Source: Gliomastix tumulicola (lineage: Eukaryota; Ascomycota; Sordariomycetes; Hypocreales; Bionectriaceae). From it: 64,000 bases of DNA. A model generated the notes under the pieces. The model saw only the letters and a program-made list of their open reading frames with translations. It made no database searches and was not told the DNA's origin. Shown in pieces: positions 54,336-64,000 of this stretch. Numbering within the stretch: the first letter of the stretch is position 1; each line of letters starts with the position of its first letter. Where the stretch lies: positions 124,001 through 188,000 of the forward strand of contig BCHX01000007.1 in the NCBI GenBank assembly GCA_001599755.1, in the 5' to 3' direction. Both the position numbers and the translations under genes were made by a program.

Positions 54336-56165
54336 TTAGTCGCACCACTTCTTGCAGACGTTGCCCGGGTTCACCTTCTTGTTGACGGCCAGGCAGTCCT
54401 GGTACTGCGCCTTGCAGCGCAGACCCGAGGTATTCGGCGTGTTGGCGCCCTTGCCCCAGCACTTGACCTGATCGCAGCCCTTCTTGGACCACTCGCTCCT
54501 CGAGTCCGAGTACGCGCAGCCGTCATCGTACGTGCGGCTCTCCAGCTCGACCTCGAGCGCGCCGAGATCGCGCCGCCGCCGCTTGTTGCAGCCGCGCACG
54601 TACGCCTCCTTGCAGTCCTCGTACTGCTCCTCGCAGGCCTCCTGGCAGACGTTGGGCCTGCTGTTCCACGGGAAGGACGGGCAGCGGCGGGAGTCCGGGT
54701 GGACGTAGAACTTGAACGGGTTGCGGGTGAAGTCGTTCTTGATGTCGTTGCAGCTCACGACGGGCAGCGGGATACCCGCCACGGGCTTGTCCGGGCCGTA
54801 GCCCCAGCGGTCGCTGGTCGGCTGCTTGCAGATGTTGGTCGGCTCGGGAGGGCAGGCCGTCGTGGTGGTGGCCGGAGGCGCCGTGGTCGTGGGGACGAGG
54901 CTGGTCGGGCAGGCGGTGGTGACGGTCGTCGTCGTAGGGATCTGCACGTTGGCGGGCTTGTACTTGTTCCAGGCGGCCTTCTTGTTGCACTTGGGCGGGC
55001 TGGCGCCGGCGCAGTCGCTGCAGGCGCAGAACTGGCTGATCTGGAGGCACCAGCCGCCGAACTGGAAGCACTGCTGCACGCCGGGGAACCCGGCCATCTT
55101 GAAGCAGGACGAGAGCTGGAGGGCGCACGTCTTGGCCGCGTTGATGCAGCCGGGCTTGTCGGTCCAGTCGGGCAGAGGCGGCGAGCACCAGTTCCCGGCC
55201 TTGAACTCGCACTGCGGGGGAGTGACCTGGGTGGACGTGCAGGTAGGGGCAGTGGTTGTAGTCGTCGTCGTTGTGGTGACGGGAGGAGGTGCAGTGGTGG
55301 TCGTCGGGGGCTTGTAGCCACAGGGCTCAGGGGTGTCGAGATCCTTGGCATAGTAGAGGTTGAGGTGTTTACGGCCACCGCACATCATTGAGTCGTCGCC
55401 AGCGCAGGGCATATCACAGTTGCCGCCGTCAACGAGGACGTTGTCAGAGCCGAGGTTCGTGCCGCACCAACACTCGCCTAAGAAACAGCCAGGTCAGTTC
55501 TCATATCTCCAGATCATGAAAGATTATTGCGCAACATACTGCCGTACTCGGTGCCAGCGTACGCAAAGCCCTTCTTGCGGCAGGCATCAAGGCACGAGTT
55601 GGTAGTGAAGGTCGCCGACGGCACATCGATCTGGTAATTCAAGGCACGTCCAGCCGCAGCATCATCGTTGTAGCAGCCGAGGGGATCATAGTCGTCCGTG
55701 GACACGTCGGCCGGGCCCTTGGAGAAGGTGGGATCCTCGTAGACCGAGAGGACATCGTCGCCACCGCAGATCTGGTTGGGATTACCAGTACAGGCCTGCT
55801 TGCACTCGGAGGCGTCGACGGAGGGAGACTCGAGGAAGGAGCCGCAGTAGCAGACGCCGTAGTACTTGAGGCCGGCGTATCGGTAGCCGTTGCCTAGAAG
55901 CGTACGTCAGCCATGACACCGGCAATGACAGCAACACGAGGCCTGGGGCTTACTCACTCTTGCACTCAGCAGTGCACTGCTCAATGGTCATCTGGTTCTG
56001 GTCCGAAAGAGAGCGGTACGTCAGGGTCTGGGAGTTTGCATCCTCGTAGCAGCCCTTGCTGGCAAAGGGCGTGTACGGCTCAGCGCAGGGTGCAATGACC
56101 CGATCGCCTGTGGCGGCCACAAGAGGCACAAGGGCCAGGACGAGGGAGGCGAAGATGGCCTTCAT
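54336..56165 (-). CDS. Secreted WSC-domain protein with Thr-rich linkers, 567 aa
   Basis: Three exons: 55958-56165, 55540-55893 and 54336-55477, totalling 568 codons. A signal peptide (MKAIFASLVLALVPLVAAT) is followed by two WSC domains: GCYEDANSQTLTYRS, GLKYYGVCYCGSFL, CGGDDVLSVYE, then LGCYNDDAAAGRALNY, CWCGTNL and MMCGGRKHLNLYY. Thr-rich linkers (PPTTTTAPPPVTTTTTTTTT and similar) separate these from two Cys-rich segments of unknown family. A run NKRRRRDLG near the C terminus could be cut by a Kex2-type protease. WSC domains bind fungal wall glycans. No transmembrane segment or GPI signal is visible, so this is probably a secreted or wall-attached protein. Confidence 0.87.
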
Positions 56166-57639
56166 CGTGGGCAGAGTGTAAACGAACGACTGGGTGAATA
56201 TGACGATGAACAGTGGGTGGTGCTGGTCTCCAAAACAAACGCGGACAGCTCCGAAAGAGAACGAACACCCAAGAGACGGTGATGGCCTCTTATACCGACG
56301 GCCCTCGCCCAGCCGCCCGCTCTCGACTCAATTTCCCCCTGCGCGATGGGCCGACAGCGAGGACCCTTCCAGGCCACAGCCGGCTCGGACGGCGGTGGAG
56401 ATTGCCATGGCTGCGTATTGGCATCTAGACCAGTGAGCGCAGAACGTGACGATATAGCGGCAATGGGAGAAGCCGAATCTGCTCCTCCTCCCTCATTTTC
56501 GGAGAATAGGGAGCCAGATCTCGTCGATGGGCCAAATTTGACAGCATCCCCCCCCTGACTAGACGCCCGCGATGTGGACGCGTCTGGCTGCAGGTTGACG
56601 GTCTATTGCTGGTCTCGCCCAGCCAGAGATGCCAGAGATACACCCAATCCTTTCAGAGCGTCACGTCCAGGGCGGGGCCACCTGAAGAAGCGCAGCCAAA
56701 AGACCAATAGTCTCCGCTCCAGCGTCGGTTTATTGAGCGGTGGCATGTAAGTGCCATTCAGGGGACTGAGCAGAATCTGCCGGGCTTCCTGCGCCGAGCT
56801 AAGAAGCTGAGCTGAGCTGAGCTGAGCTGAGCTGAGCGAGCTGATGAGGAAGCCTGCGCTAACAAGCACTGGACTGTGAGTTGTAATTTCCACATCAGCG
56901 CAACGACTCGAGAATTCCAGCTGTGGTAAAAAGGAAGGAAAAAACTCAGTCTCGTTAGTGATCAGCAGACCGTCATCAGAGGTGATACACGGGCCTGGCT
57001 ATCGGTCTTAGCTCGCGGCTAGGGCTTCTTCGTGTCTGCATCTGATTCTGCAGGGAGCACGACCCCTGGCAGTTCAGCCGCTTCCAGGCCTCCTCCAGGC
57101 CATTTCCAGGCCCTTCCGGGGCACGCGTGCATAATTTCCCGTCCAGTGGACAGCGACAGTGGGAAGGGAAACGCCACCAGTGGCAGGAGCCGAGGAATAT
57201 CGAGTGCAATATCAGATGATGGCTGCATGCACATTCCAGCCAGCTCATCAATAATACCACCTCATGCACGTCCCTCCCCTCCTCCATATCATTTTCTCCC
57301 CAGACTACCCAAGGTAGATACACGCTCATGACGGCATGGTCTCACCCCGAGACAAACTCTGCTTGCTTTCTCACGCCCTGACAGCGCGCGGGGAAAGTCG
57401 GTCTATTTTAGCAGCATCAGCGCTTACATCACGATACCGTCGCTCACTCGCGTTGGCGAGGGAGTGTGAGATGTCATGGACTGGCTGAGACATTCCACGT
57501 CGATTGTCTCACATGGTGTAGGCAGTATAAATAAAGCCGAACGGGCGTCAGAAACGCATTACGTCCCCAGAAAAGAAAGAAAGGAAATCAATACCTTTCC
57601 CCCCGTGATCTGTCACCATTTCAATTGATCATCACCAGC
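56166..57639. other. 1.5-kb intergenic region, no gene recognised
   Basis: The promoter region of the WSC gene is at the left. An AGCTG pentanucleotide repeat lies at 56805-56834. No coding sequence recognised. Confidence 0.5.
56805..56834. repeat. (AGCTG)6 microsatellite
   Basis: Six exact pentanucleotide units followed by AGCG and one more AGCTG. Intergenic. Confidence 0.85.
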
Positions 57640-58299
57640 ATGACAACACTCCCTCCAGGCGCCGATGTAGCAGTCGGCAGAGCGAGCAGGCGCTGGCTCC
57701 TCGTCAACAGGACCATGTCGCGCAATTTCGAGTACATCGACGACGACGGCTCCGGCAGCCACGACAAGCCGGCCTCCTTCGTCGTCGACCTCTCCTCCTT
57801 CTCCCCGGGGAAGCCCGACATGATCCTCGTCGCAGGGCCAGACGCCAAGAGCTCTCCTGCCGTCGCCTGTGCCAACCGCCCGGGTCTCTCCAAGACGTTC
57901 CGCGTCGGGCTGGGCGACGCGATCCATGCCAAGAGGAATGTGCGGTGGGAGGACATGAAGAACGAGTCGTTCTTCTCCAAGAACTGGATCTGGGGCTTTG
58001 ACCTGCCCACCGGCCGACGCGTCCACCTCCGATGGGCGCCGACGTCTCATCACGCCGTCGATGGGAAGAGTCCGTCCCGGTTCGGCACCACCAACTGGAA
58101 GCTCGTCGAGGCCGACGGGCCGGGAGATCACATAGTAGGTGTCTTCACAGGGCAGAGCGGCGTGACGCGTGTCTGTGGCACGCTGCAGATCAACGTGGAC
58201 TGGGGGAAGGAGTTTGAGTACATGGTGCTTATTACGACGGTGGCTATGTTTGACAAGGTCAAGAGGGCGCGCAAAGCTGCTATATCAGCGAGCACATGA
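57640..58299 (+). CDS. Hypothetical protein, 219 aa
   Basis: A single exon from the ATG at 57640 (MTTLPPGADV); upstream the frame opens only from a TTG. The sequence alternates strand-like segments (WLLVNRTMSRNFEYID, FVVDLSSFS, NWIWGFDLP, VHLRWAPT, NWKLVEAD, HIVGVFTG) and ends with one hydrophobic helix (EYMVLITTVAMFDKVKRARK). This order of strands followed by a C-terminal helix recalls the tubby/LURP/scramblase-like barrel, but no diagnostic motif confirms it. No signal peptide. Function unknown. Confidence 0.65.
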   Translation: MTTLPPGADVAVGRASRRWLLVNRTMSRNFEYIDDDGSGSHDKPASFVVDLSSFSPGKPDMILVAGPDAKSSPAVACANRPGLSKTFRVGLGDAIHAKRNVRWEDMKNESFFSKNWIWGFDLPTGRRVHLRWAPTSHHAVDGKSPSRFGTTNWKLVEADGPGDHIVGVFTGQSGVTRVCGTLQINVDWGKEFEYMVLITTVAMFDKVKRARKAAISAST

Positions 58300-58842
58300 T
58301 TGGGGCTGGCCAAAGATGGACGAAGCGCGAGAACGAGTTTCCATCTTGTACTCGTATTTGTATGTGTATCCCATGTCTTTATTTCTCATTGCACACTTTG
58401 ACCCGTCAACGAGCCTTCTTCAACCTCACCGGCCTCTGCCAATGCTTGACTCCCAATACTTCTCTCTCGACTTGATGTAGTATGAGCCCAGCACTACTAA
58501 TCTAACAGCCGGGAGCTTTCTCCCTGTGGCTCCCTTCGTGATGAGGCTAGTCAACGATGAAAAAGTGTGATAGACTACAGGGTAGCTAGTTTACTGAGAT
58601 GAGGACGCCAACACCACAGCACGCCCGTGATGTCGCGGTCATGAACGGTATTTTTTATGTTTCTGATCGTTCTGGTTCATGAAAGACCGAATATTTGACG
58701 CAATCAATCTTGTTCCAGGAATCTCCGCACCCGACAAATTCGATGTTCTGAGTTGTACGTATATATAAATGGACGGTTGTCTCGTATATTATCTGGTATC
58801 TTGCATGTTCTACAGATCAAGGCTCATGTCATCATGTCCCAT
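58300..58842. other. Convergent intergenic region
   Basis: It lies between the 3' ends of the unknown protein and the monooxygenase gene. Nothing recognised. Confidence 0.5.
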
Positions 58843-60959
58843 CTACTCCTTCGAGACAGGAGCATAGCTGTCAAAGTACGGCGCAAGGTTACCCGATCCG
58901 TTCTCATCCGTCTCGGCCGTCCCGTTGCCCAGGCAGAGGAAGCGGTTCTTGCTCCTCCACGTCATGTCGAAGTGCTCGCCGCCGACCTCCTCCAGGCCGC
59001 GCTGCAAGTGCACCACCGAACCCGGGTACAAGCCGATGATGCGGCCGTTGCTGCGGCCGTTCTTGTAGCGCGTGCGGCACTCGCCTGACCAGACGGTGCG
59101 CTTGAGGAACTCCTGGGCGTAGGCGTTGTAGTCCTTGACTGCCTCGTCCTTGATGCAGAGGGTCCTGGGAGAATGATTGTTAGTCTTGCCCAAGAAGAAG
59201 AAGAAGAAAAAGAAGAAGAAGAAGAAGAAGAAGAAGAAGAAGAAGAAGAAGACGCAGAGCTTTGGGCAGGTAGAAGATCTTACTTGATGTGGTGGCGGCT
59301 CATATACTTGACCCATTTGAAGATAAAGTCAGCCGTCCACGACATCTGCTGAATGACAGACCCGTGAGAAATGGCAGCGTTGGGCCCATTGATCATGGCA
59401 TAGTTGGGCATGCGGCTGACCATGGACGCATAGAAAGCCTCAGGGTCGTCCTTCCACAGCTCCTCGAGCGTCGCACCGTCGCGTCCCACGAGCTTCCACT
59501 GAGGAAAGCCCGTGCTGTCGAAGCCAGTGGCGCAGACAATCAGGTCGAACTTCTCGACGCCCTTGGCCGTCTGGATACCCTCCTCCGTGATGCGGTCGAT
59601 GGGATCCCAGCAGTCCTCGCAGTTGGGCTGCTGGAGGGCCTCGAGATAGCCGTCGCCGGGCGTGATGCGACGGCATCCGGCCTTGAACTGGGGGACGATG
59701 CGCTTCTCGAGTTCGGGGTCGTTGACCATGGACGCGTGCATCCGCTCCCTGCAGATGCCTTCGTAGAAAGGCTGTGCCGGGTGGTCGAGGCACATGACGA
59801 AGAAGAAGGCGTTGATCCTACAAGGGCTGGTCAGTATCTTGGACATGGTTCTCAGATGCAGTACCACGGTGACATACGATCGCTCGAGGTCCTTCCTGTA
59901 CTCGAAGAGCGACTGGGGATCCTCCCGGAACTTCTTCTTCTGCTCCTCAGGGTACTCATAGTTGACGCCTTCTGGGGTCTTTTCAATCAGGAAGTTGACC
60001 GAGATCCAGGTCGGCTGGCGCATGTAGTTCACGAGCTTTGAGACCTTGGGCTGCATGGCTGCCACAAGCTGGATACCAGAGGCTCCGTTGCCGATGACGG
60101 CCACCTTCTTGCCCTCCCAGTCGTATGAGTTGTCCCTGTGACACGGTTAGACATGGAGGTATGTATGAGATAGGACGAAAGTAGTACCATTTCGCGCTGT
60201 GGAGGAGCTTGCCCTTGAAGTCGAACAGGCCCGGGATCTCTGGCCACTTCCAGTTGCTGTTCGATGGTCAGCAGGTTTTCGCCTTGACAATTCTGAGTGT
60301 TAGACCTACTTCAAGAATCCAGACGCATTGATGAGGTAGTCCGCCTCGTCCTCCTTGACCTCACCGCCCTGCTCCAGCTTGATCTTCCACTTGGCCGAGG
60401 CCTCATCCCAGATGGTCTCCTTGATGGTCGTGCTGAGCTGCACATATTTGGTGAGGTTGTACTTCTCCGCCGTGCGCTTGATGTACCCCTGGATCTCTTC
60501 CTGGTTCACGTAGAACTTGGACCAGTCCGGGTTGCCCTCGAAGGGGAAGATGTAAGCGTCTTGGATTTTGTTAGTGAACACTCACTCACTCACTCTCAGC
60601 CGCCCCCCCCTGCTGATCACGCATAAAAGTCCAACTTACGAGAAGGGAAATCACTGTCATCGAATCGTCATGGTCAATCATCCACATCCGCAGGGTTCAT
60701 TCGGGGGAGGAGAGTCAGCCGACGAAACTTACCACGCCGCACCGGGATACGTGTTTTCATACCACGTCCCACCAATGTCCGGGTTCTTCTCGTAGATGAC
60801 CAAATCCACCTCGTCCTCGAGCTTCAGCTCATGCTGCACCTTGTGCGCGACCAGCAGACCCGAGTAGCCGGCGCCGACACAGACCACACGCAGCTTCCGC
60901 GTGGGCGTGAAGGCGGGCTGCTCGAGCAGGGGGTCACCGGTCAATGGGGAGGCAGACAT
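58843..60959 (-). CDS. Baeyer-Villiger-type FAD monooxygenase, 557 aa
   Basis: Seven exons: 60733-60959, 60640-60653, 60310-60559, 60188-60256, 59878-60135, 59284-59817 and 58843-59164, totalling 558 codons. The second exon is only 14 nt and is needed to restore AACDFPSHAYIFPFE. The FAD motif VGAGYSG is at residues 28-34, followed by GGTWYENTYPGAACD. The Baeyer-Villiger fingerprint FKGKLLHSAKWD is at residues 177-188. The NADPH motif VIGNGASG is at 200-207. CATGFDSTG and a C-terminal substrate domain follow. Such enzymes insert oxygen next to a ketone, giving esters or lactones. No targeting signal. Not obviously linked to the cluster at 36-54 kb. The last intron contains a microsatellite. 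Confidence 0.9.
59192..59251. repeat. GAA/TTC microsatellite inside an intron
   Basis: About 60 bp of GAA repeats (TTC on the coding strand) within the 119-nt last intron (59165-59283) of the monooxygenase gene. It accounts for the intron being about twice as long as its neighbours. Confidence 0.88.
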
Positions 60960-62476
60960 TGCTGATGCTGATGCTTATGCTTATGCTGATGATGATGACG
61001 ATGACGATGATGCATGCAATCTCGCTTCTGTTCTTGGTTGTGAAAGCTGCAGGGAGGGCAATGACCAACAAGAGGCTCTCTTTTCTTGCTATAGTCCAGT
61101 CCACTCAGAAGGGGTGTTTTCTTTCGCTACACGAGGCGGTCAGAGCGTGGTATTTGACCGATTTGGCCCTCTCTGCTCTCAACAATTTATCGCTCTTCCA
61201 GGGGGAACAACGCATGCAGCCACTGTTTTGCCACCAAGCGCAAACCAACAGGGTCTGCCCCGTAGAACCCCTCCTTGCCGAGGCATCTCCCTGTCCTTGT
61301 CGTTTGGTGTTTTGAAATTAGGTCGGGGAGCAATGAGGTCTCCGATTGTGGGTAAAGCGAGCAGCATGATAGGAGATAAAGGGCAGACGAGACGGCGGGC
61401 TCCTGAAGCCATCGTACCACTGGCTCGAACCTTGCCAACGTACGAGGTCAAGGGGAGGAGAGGTTTAAGTAGAGCAAACCCCAGCTTACTCCTTCGCGTG
61501 GTCGACTCTTGGGGGTGAGAGAGCGTCAAGGCAATATTGCTCAAAGACAGCCGATTCTTGGCAAGCTCTGACCGTAACGTTCACGAGTCGGGAATACAGT
61601 GGGTGTAGCTGCAGACACCAGGGAAGTCCCCTGCTCTCGCGAGTCATGTCTAGACCCGGTCATGCCTTTGACAGGTTGGTACTTCGTAGGGACGGTCAGG
61701 CCATCAGACACGCCGGCAAATTGGGACTTGTCAAAACAAGGATTAACATCCCCTTTGTTCGCGCCTGAGTGGTATCAGAACGGTGGCGGCAGATCATCCG
61801 CGCTCTCCCGTGAACGAAAATGGCCGAAGCACGTGATGAGACTACAACATGAACGTATGATCGATGAGAACCAACAGAGCCGGCCGGATGGGAGGTGCAG
61901 CAAGTCTCTATCTAGTCATGCTGAAGTGATCCCAAACACTGCGCACTGCGCACCACCACCCACGTCATTCTCATCATGCACGTCCCCCTCTGCAGGTATC
62001 CATCTGCTCGTGCAGAGGTTGCACTGCGACTGGGGCGACTCGCTCCTGGGAACCGGTTTCGAGACAGGTGATCAGCGATTCTTATTCCTCGATTCGGCAG
62101 CGTTGAAGCTGTCAAGAACCCTCGCTTGACAGCGATATCCCGGTGACCTGACAAGCGTTCCTTAAAGAAAGTCGGGCCTCGCACGCCTAAAAGTCCTGCT
62201 GCGCCATTTCCCGGGGAAAGGTTGTCCGGCCCCGGCGTCGGAAGACGAGGGGAGACACCCTTGCAGCTGCGGGACTCGATGTTTTTTTCTTTCTTTCTCG
62301 CTTTCTTCACTCTGGGCAAGGCAGGGCTTCACCCCTTTTGGGTATTAATGGATGACACTGTCCACCATCTGCTGACTCTTCGTCCGAGATGAACAGTCGA
62401 TGCCCTTACGCTCGCTCAACGTGCATCTGCGTTTCGTTTTACCTTCTCTTTGTTTGACTGATCCGGTATCGTCACG
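60960..62476. other. 1.5-kb intergenic region between divergent genes
   Basis: A GATGCT/GATGAC hexamer-like tract lies at 60961-61014, right next to the monooxygenase start codon. Nothing coding recognised; short frames on both strands lack any support. Confidence 0.5.
60961..61014. repeat. GATGCT/GATGAC simple repeat abutting a start codon
   Basis: A degenerate hexanucleotide and trinucleotide tract (GATGCT, TATGCT, GATGAC units) begins 2 bp upstream of the monooxygenase ATG, in its 5' leader. Confidence 0.8.
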
Positions 62477-63800
62477 ATGTCAGCTTCAGGGGACTGGGGA
62501 CCGGCGCCGCCTGGTGTAGACCTGACTGAGGAGCAGGATGGGGAGATCCTACGGCCTGTCATCGCGTTGATGACGCTCGGTATTCTGGCGGTTGCCACAC
62601 GACTGGTTGCTCGATTCAAGGCTGGCGCGAAGATTGCCGTCGATGATTATCTCATCCTGGCATCACTGGTGAGTCTGCTTACAGTTATGGATGGGTTGGG
62701 TTCAGCTTCGATTAAAACGACCTTCTAGAGTTTCGCCCTCGGCACTGCGGCGCTCTGCATCATGAGCATCCCATACGGTGGTGGGAAGCATCTCTGGGTG
62801 CTGACGTTCGCCGACTTCACCACGCTGTGGAAGATGACCTACGCCTTCGTCCTCATCTACGCCACCTGCGTCTCCCTGACCAAGGCCTCGATTCTCCTCT
62901 TCTACCGACGCGTCTTCGGAACCAACGTGGCTCACCACATCTGCATGGGACTGGTGATTGGATACTGGGTGGCCATCATCACCGCTTGGTTCTCCGGCTG
63001 CCGTCCGGCGAGCTTCTTCTGGGAGCAGTTCACGAACCCCGAGGCCAAGGGGACGTGCATGAACACGTCTCTTTTCTACTTTGTCAACGGCATCTGCGCC
63101 ATGCTGATTGACATTGCCATTCTTTGCGTGCCGATTCCTACCCGTAAGTTTGCATCCGAGTCAAACTCTCGTCTTTGTGTGTTTCGTTGAGTCTAACGAA
63201 TGGGCTTAGTTCTCAAACTCCAAATGCCGAATGGCCAGAAGGTTGCCGTCGCCGGTATCCTCCTCCTCGGAGCATTGTACGTGTCACCAAGATACTTTCA
63301 GCGTTATTACCATGACTAACAGGGGGTTCAGTGTCTGCGTTGCCAGTGTCGTGCGAATCGTCTACATGGACCGGCTCGTCAAAGCGCAGGACTTCACCTG
63401 GGCCATGGCACAGGTCTTCATCTGGTCCTGCTGCGAGCCCCTCGTGGGCATCGTCTGCGCCTGTCTCCCGACCTACGGCCCTCTCCTCCGACGCTTCTGG
63501 AGGGTCGCCGCCTCGACGGACGACTACAACTCCGGCAAGAACAGCTTCAACCCGGACAACACCAACGTGCGCAACAACAAGGCCCGCAAGGAGTGGAAGC
63601 AGCTCAACGGCGACGACGTCAAGCTGCGGCAGGACGACGAGTTCGAGCTGACCAACGACATCTCCGGAGGCGCGCGGGGCAGCCTGAGGACGAAGCAGAG
63701 CGACGACGAGTTTACCGGGCACAACGGCACGACCATCCATGTCCAGAACGAGTTTTCCTGGGTCGGCTCGAGTCGCGACGAAGGGTCCAAGAGTGGATAA
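62477..63800 (+). CDS. Rhodopsin-like (Pth11-type) membrane protein without CFEM, 380 aa
   Basis: Four exons: 62477-62668, 62729-63143, 63210-63276 and 63332-63800, totalling 381 codons. After a 25-residue hydrophilic start (MSASGDWGPAPPG) come seven hydrophobic segments with the family motifs VARFKAGAKIAVDDYLILAS, YATCVSLTKASILLFYRRVF, CRPASFFWEQF and CMNTSLFYFVNG. The long C-terminal tail of about 100 residues is hydrophilic, Asp/Asn/Ser-rich and probably cytosolic. It lacks the signal peptide and CFEM domain found in the receptor at 32 kb. This group is common in filamentous fungi and mostly uncharacterised. Plasma-membrane sensing is inferred. Confidence 0.87.
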
Positions 63801-64000
63801 AGTCCTGACTATTGGATCATTCATTCACTGGACAAACTACAAAAGTACGCGCGGAGCATTTGGTTTGGTCTTCCCCGGCATGGGATCCTTGAGTTAACTG
63901 GACTTGGGCATATTTCTTCGGTTTTCGGTTTTCGTAACAGCTTTGGGCGGCTTAGATTCATTCATTTCGTGTACGATATCTGCTACTCAACAAGACGAGT

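Noticed and set aside
54309..55391. 360-residue open frame on the + strand
   Set aside because: Antisense to the WSC protein; Leu/Ala/Arg-rich shadow of its Thr- and Cys-rich region.
61599..62129. 176-residue open frame in the divergent gap
   Set aside because: Composition and lack of domains or conserved pattern suggest chance; no supporting splice or start context.
1..64000. tRNA genes, CRISPR arrays and transposable elements
   Set aside because: I looked for T-loop-like motifs, regular spacer repeats, and reverse transcriptase, transposase or long terminal repeat signals and found none. A dedicated scan (for example tRNAscan-SE) would be decisive.

Overview
The window looks like nuclear DNA of a filamentous ascomycete (Pezizomycotina, probably a Sordariomycete; the rank is inferred). 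Genes are separated by 0.2-2.5 kb. Most are interrupted by introns of about 50-75 nt with GTRNGT donors, CTAAC/CTRAC-like branch sites and YAG acceptors. The gene content is typically fungal: two Zn2Cys6 regulators, Dal5-type MFS carriers, a CFEM/Pth11-like receptor, a WSC-domain secreted protein and a SET protein. No tRNA, rRNA, transposon or CRISPR array was recognised. Exon joins were worked out by hand and checked by reading frame and total length; no transcript evidence was available.

Layout. 0-12 kb: a small unknown ORF, a gene fragment, a large Cys-module protein with a polyQ tract, an amidoligase-like protein, a DUF885 protein, a secreted FG-GAP/VCBS protein and a short DUF1115 protein. 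12-26 kb: a MUP-type methionine permease, then a nutrient-use-like block of an MFS carrier, a sorbose-reductase-like SDR, a Zn2Cys6 regulator and a dihydroxyacetone-synthase-like transketolase. The MFS and regulator genes both have frame problems. 26-34 kb: a SET protein, the mitochondrial pyruvate carrier subunit MPC1, a GH31 glycosidase and a CFEM/Pth11-like receptor.

36-54 kb: the most interesting part, a nine-gene candidate catabolic cluster. In order it holds a Gfo/Idh/MocA oxidoreductase, a shikimate/quinate-dehydrogenase-like protein, an OYE-type flavin oxidoreductase, a Zn2Cys6 regulator, an SDR, a 3-dehydroshikimate-dehydratase-like TIM barrel, an FAD-dependent dehydrogenase, a Dal5-type MFS carrier and a second dehydroshikimate-dehydratase-like TIM barrel. 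It resembles part of the quinate (qa/qut) pathway, but I see no type II dehydroquinase and no quinate-type sugar-porter permease. Four of its promoters carry the spaced motif CCGG-N16-CCGG. The divergent Gfo/shikimate-dehydrogenase promoter has an array of CCGG cores every 21-22 bp. I infer that these are operators of a cluster regulator, perhaps the Zn2Cys6 protein encoded inside the cluster, and that the genes act together on an alicyclic or aromatic acid.

54-64 kb: a WSC protein, an unknown 219-residue protein, a Baeyer-Villiger-type monooxygenase with a 14-nt exon and a microsatellite intron, and a second rhodopsin-like membrane protein without CFEM.
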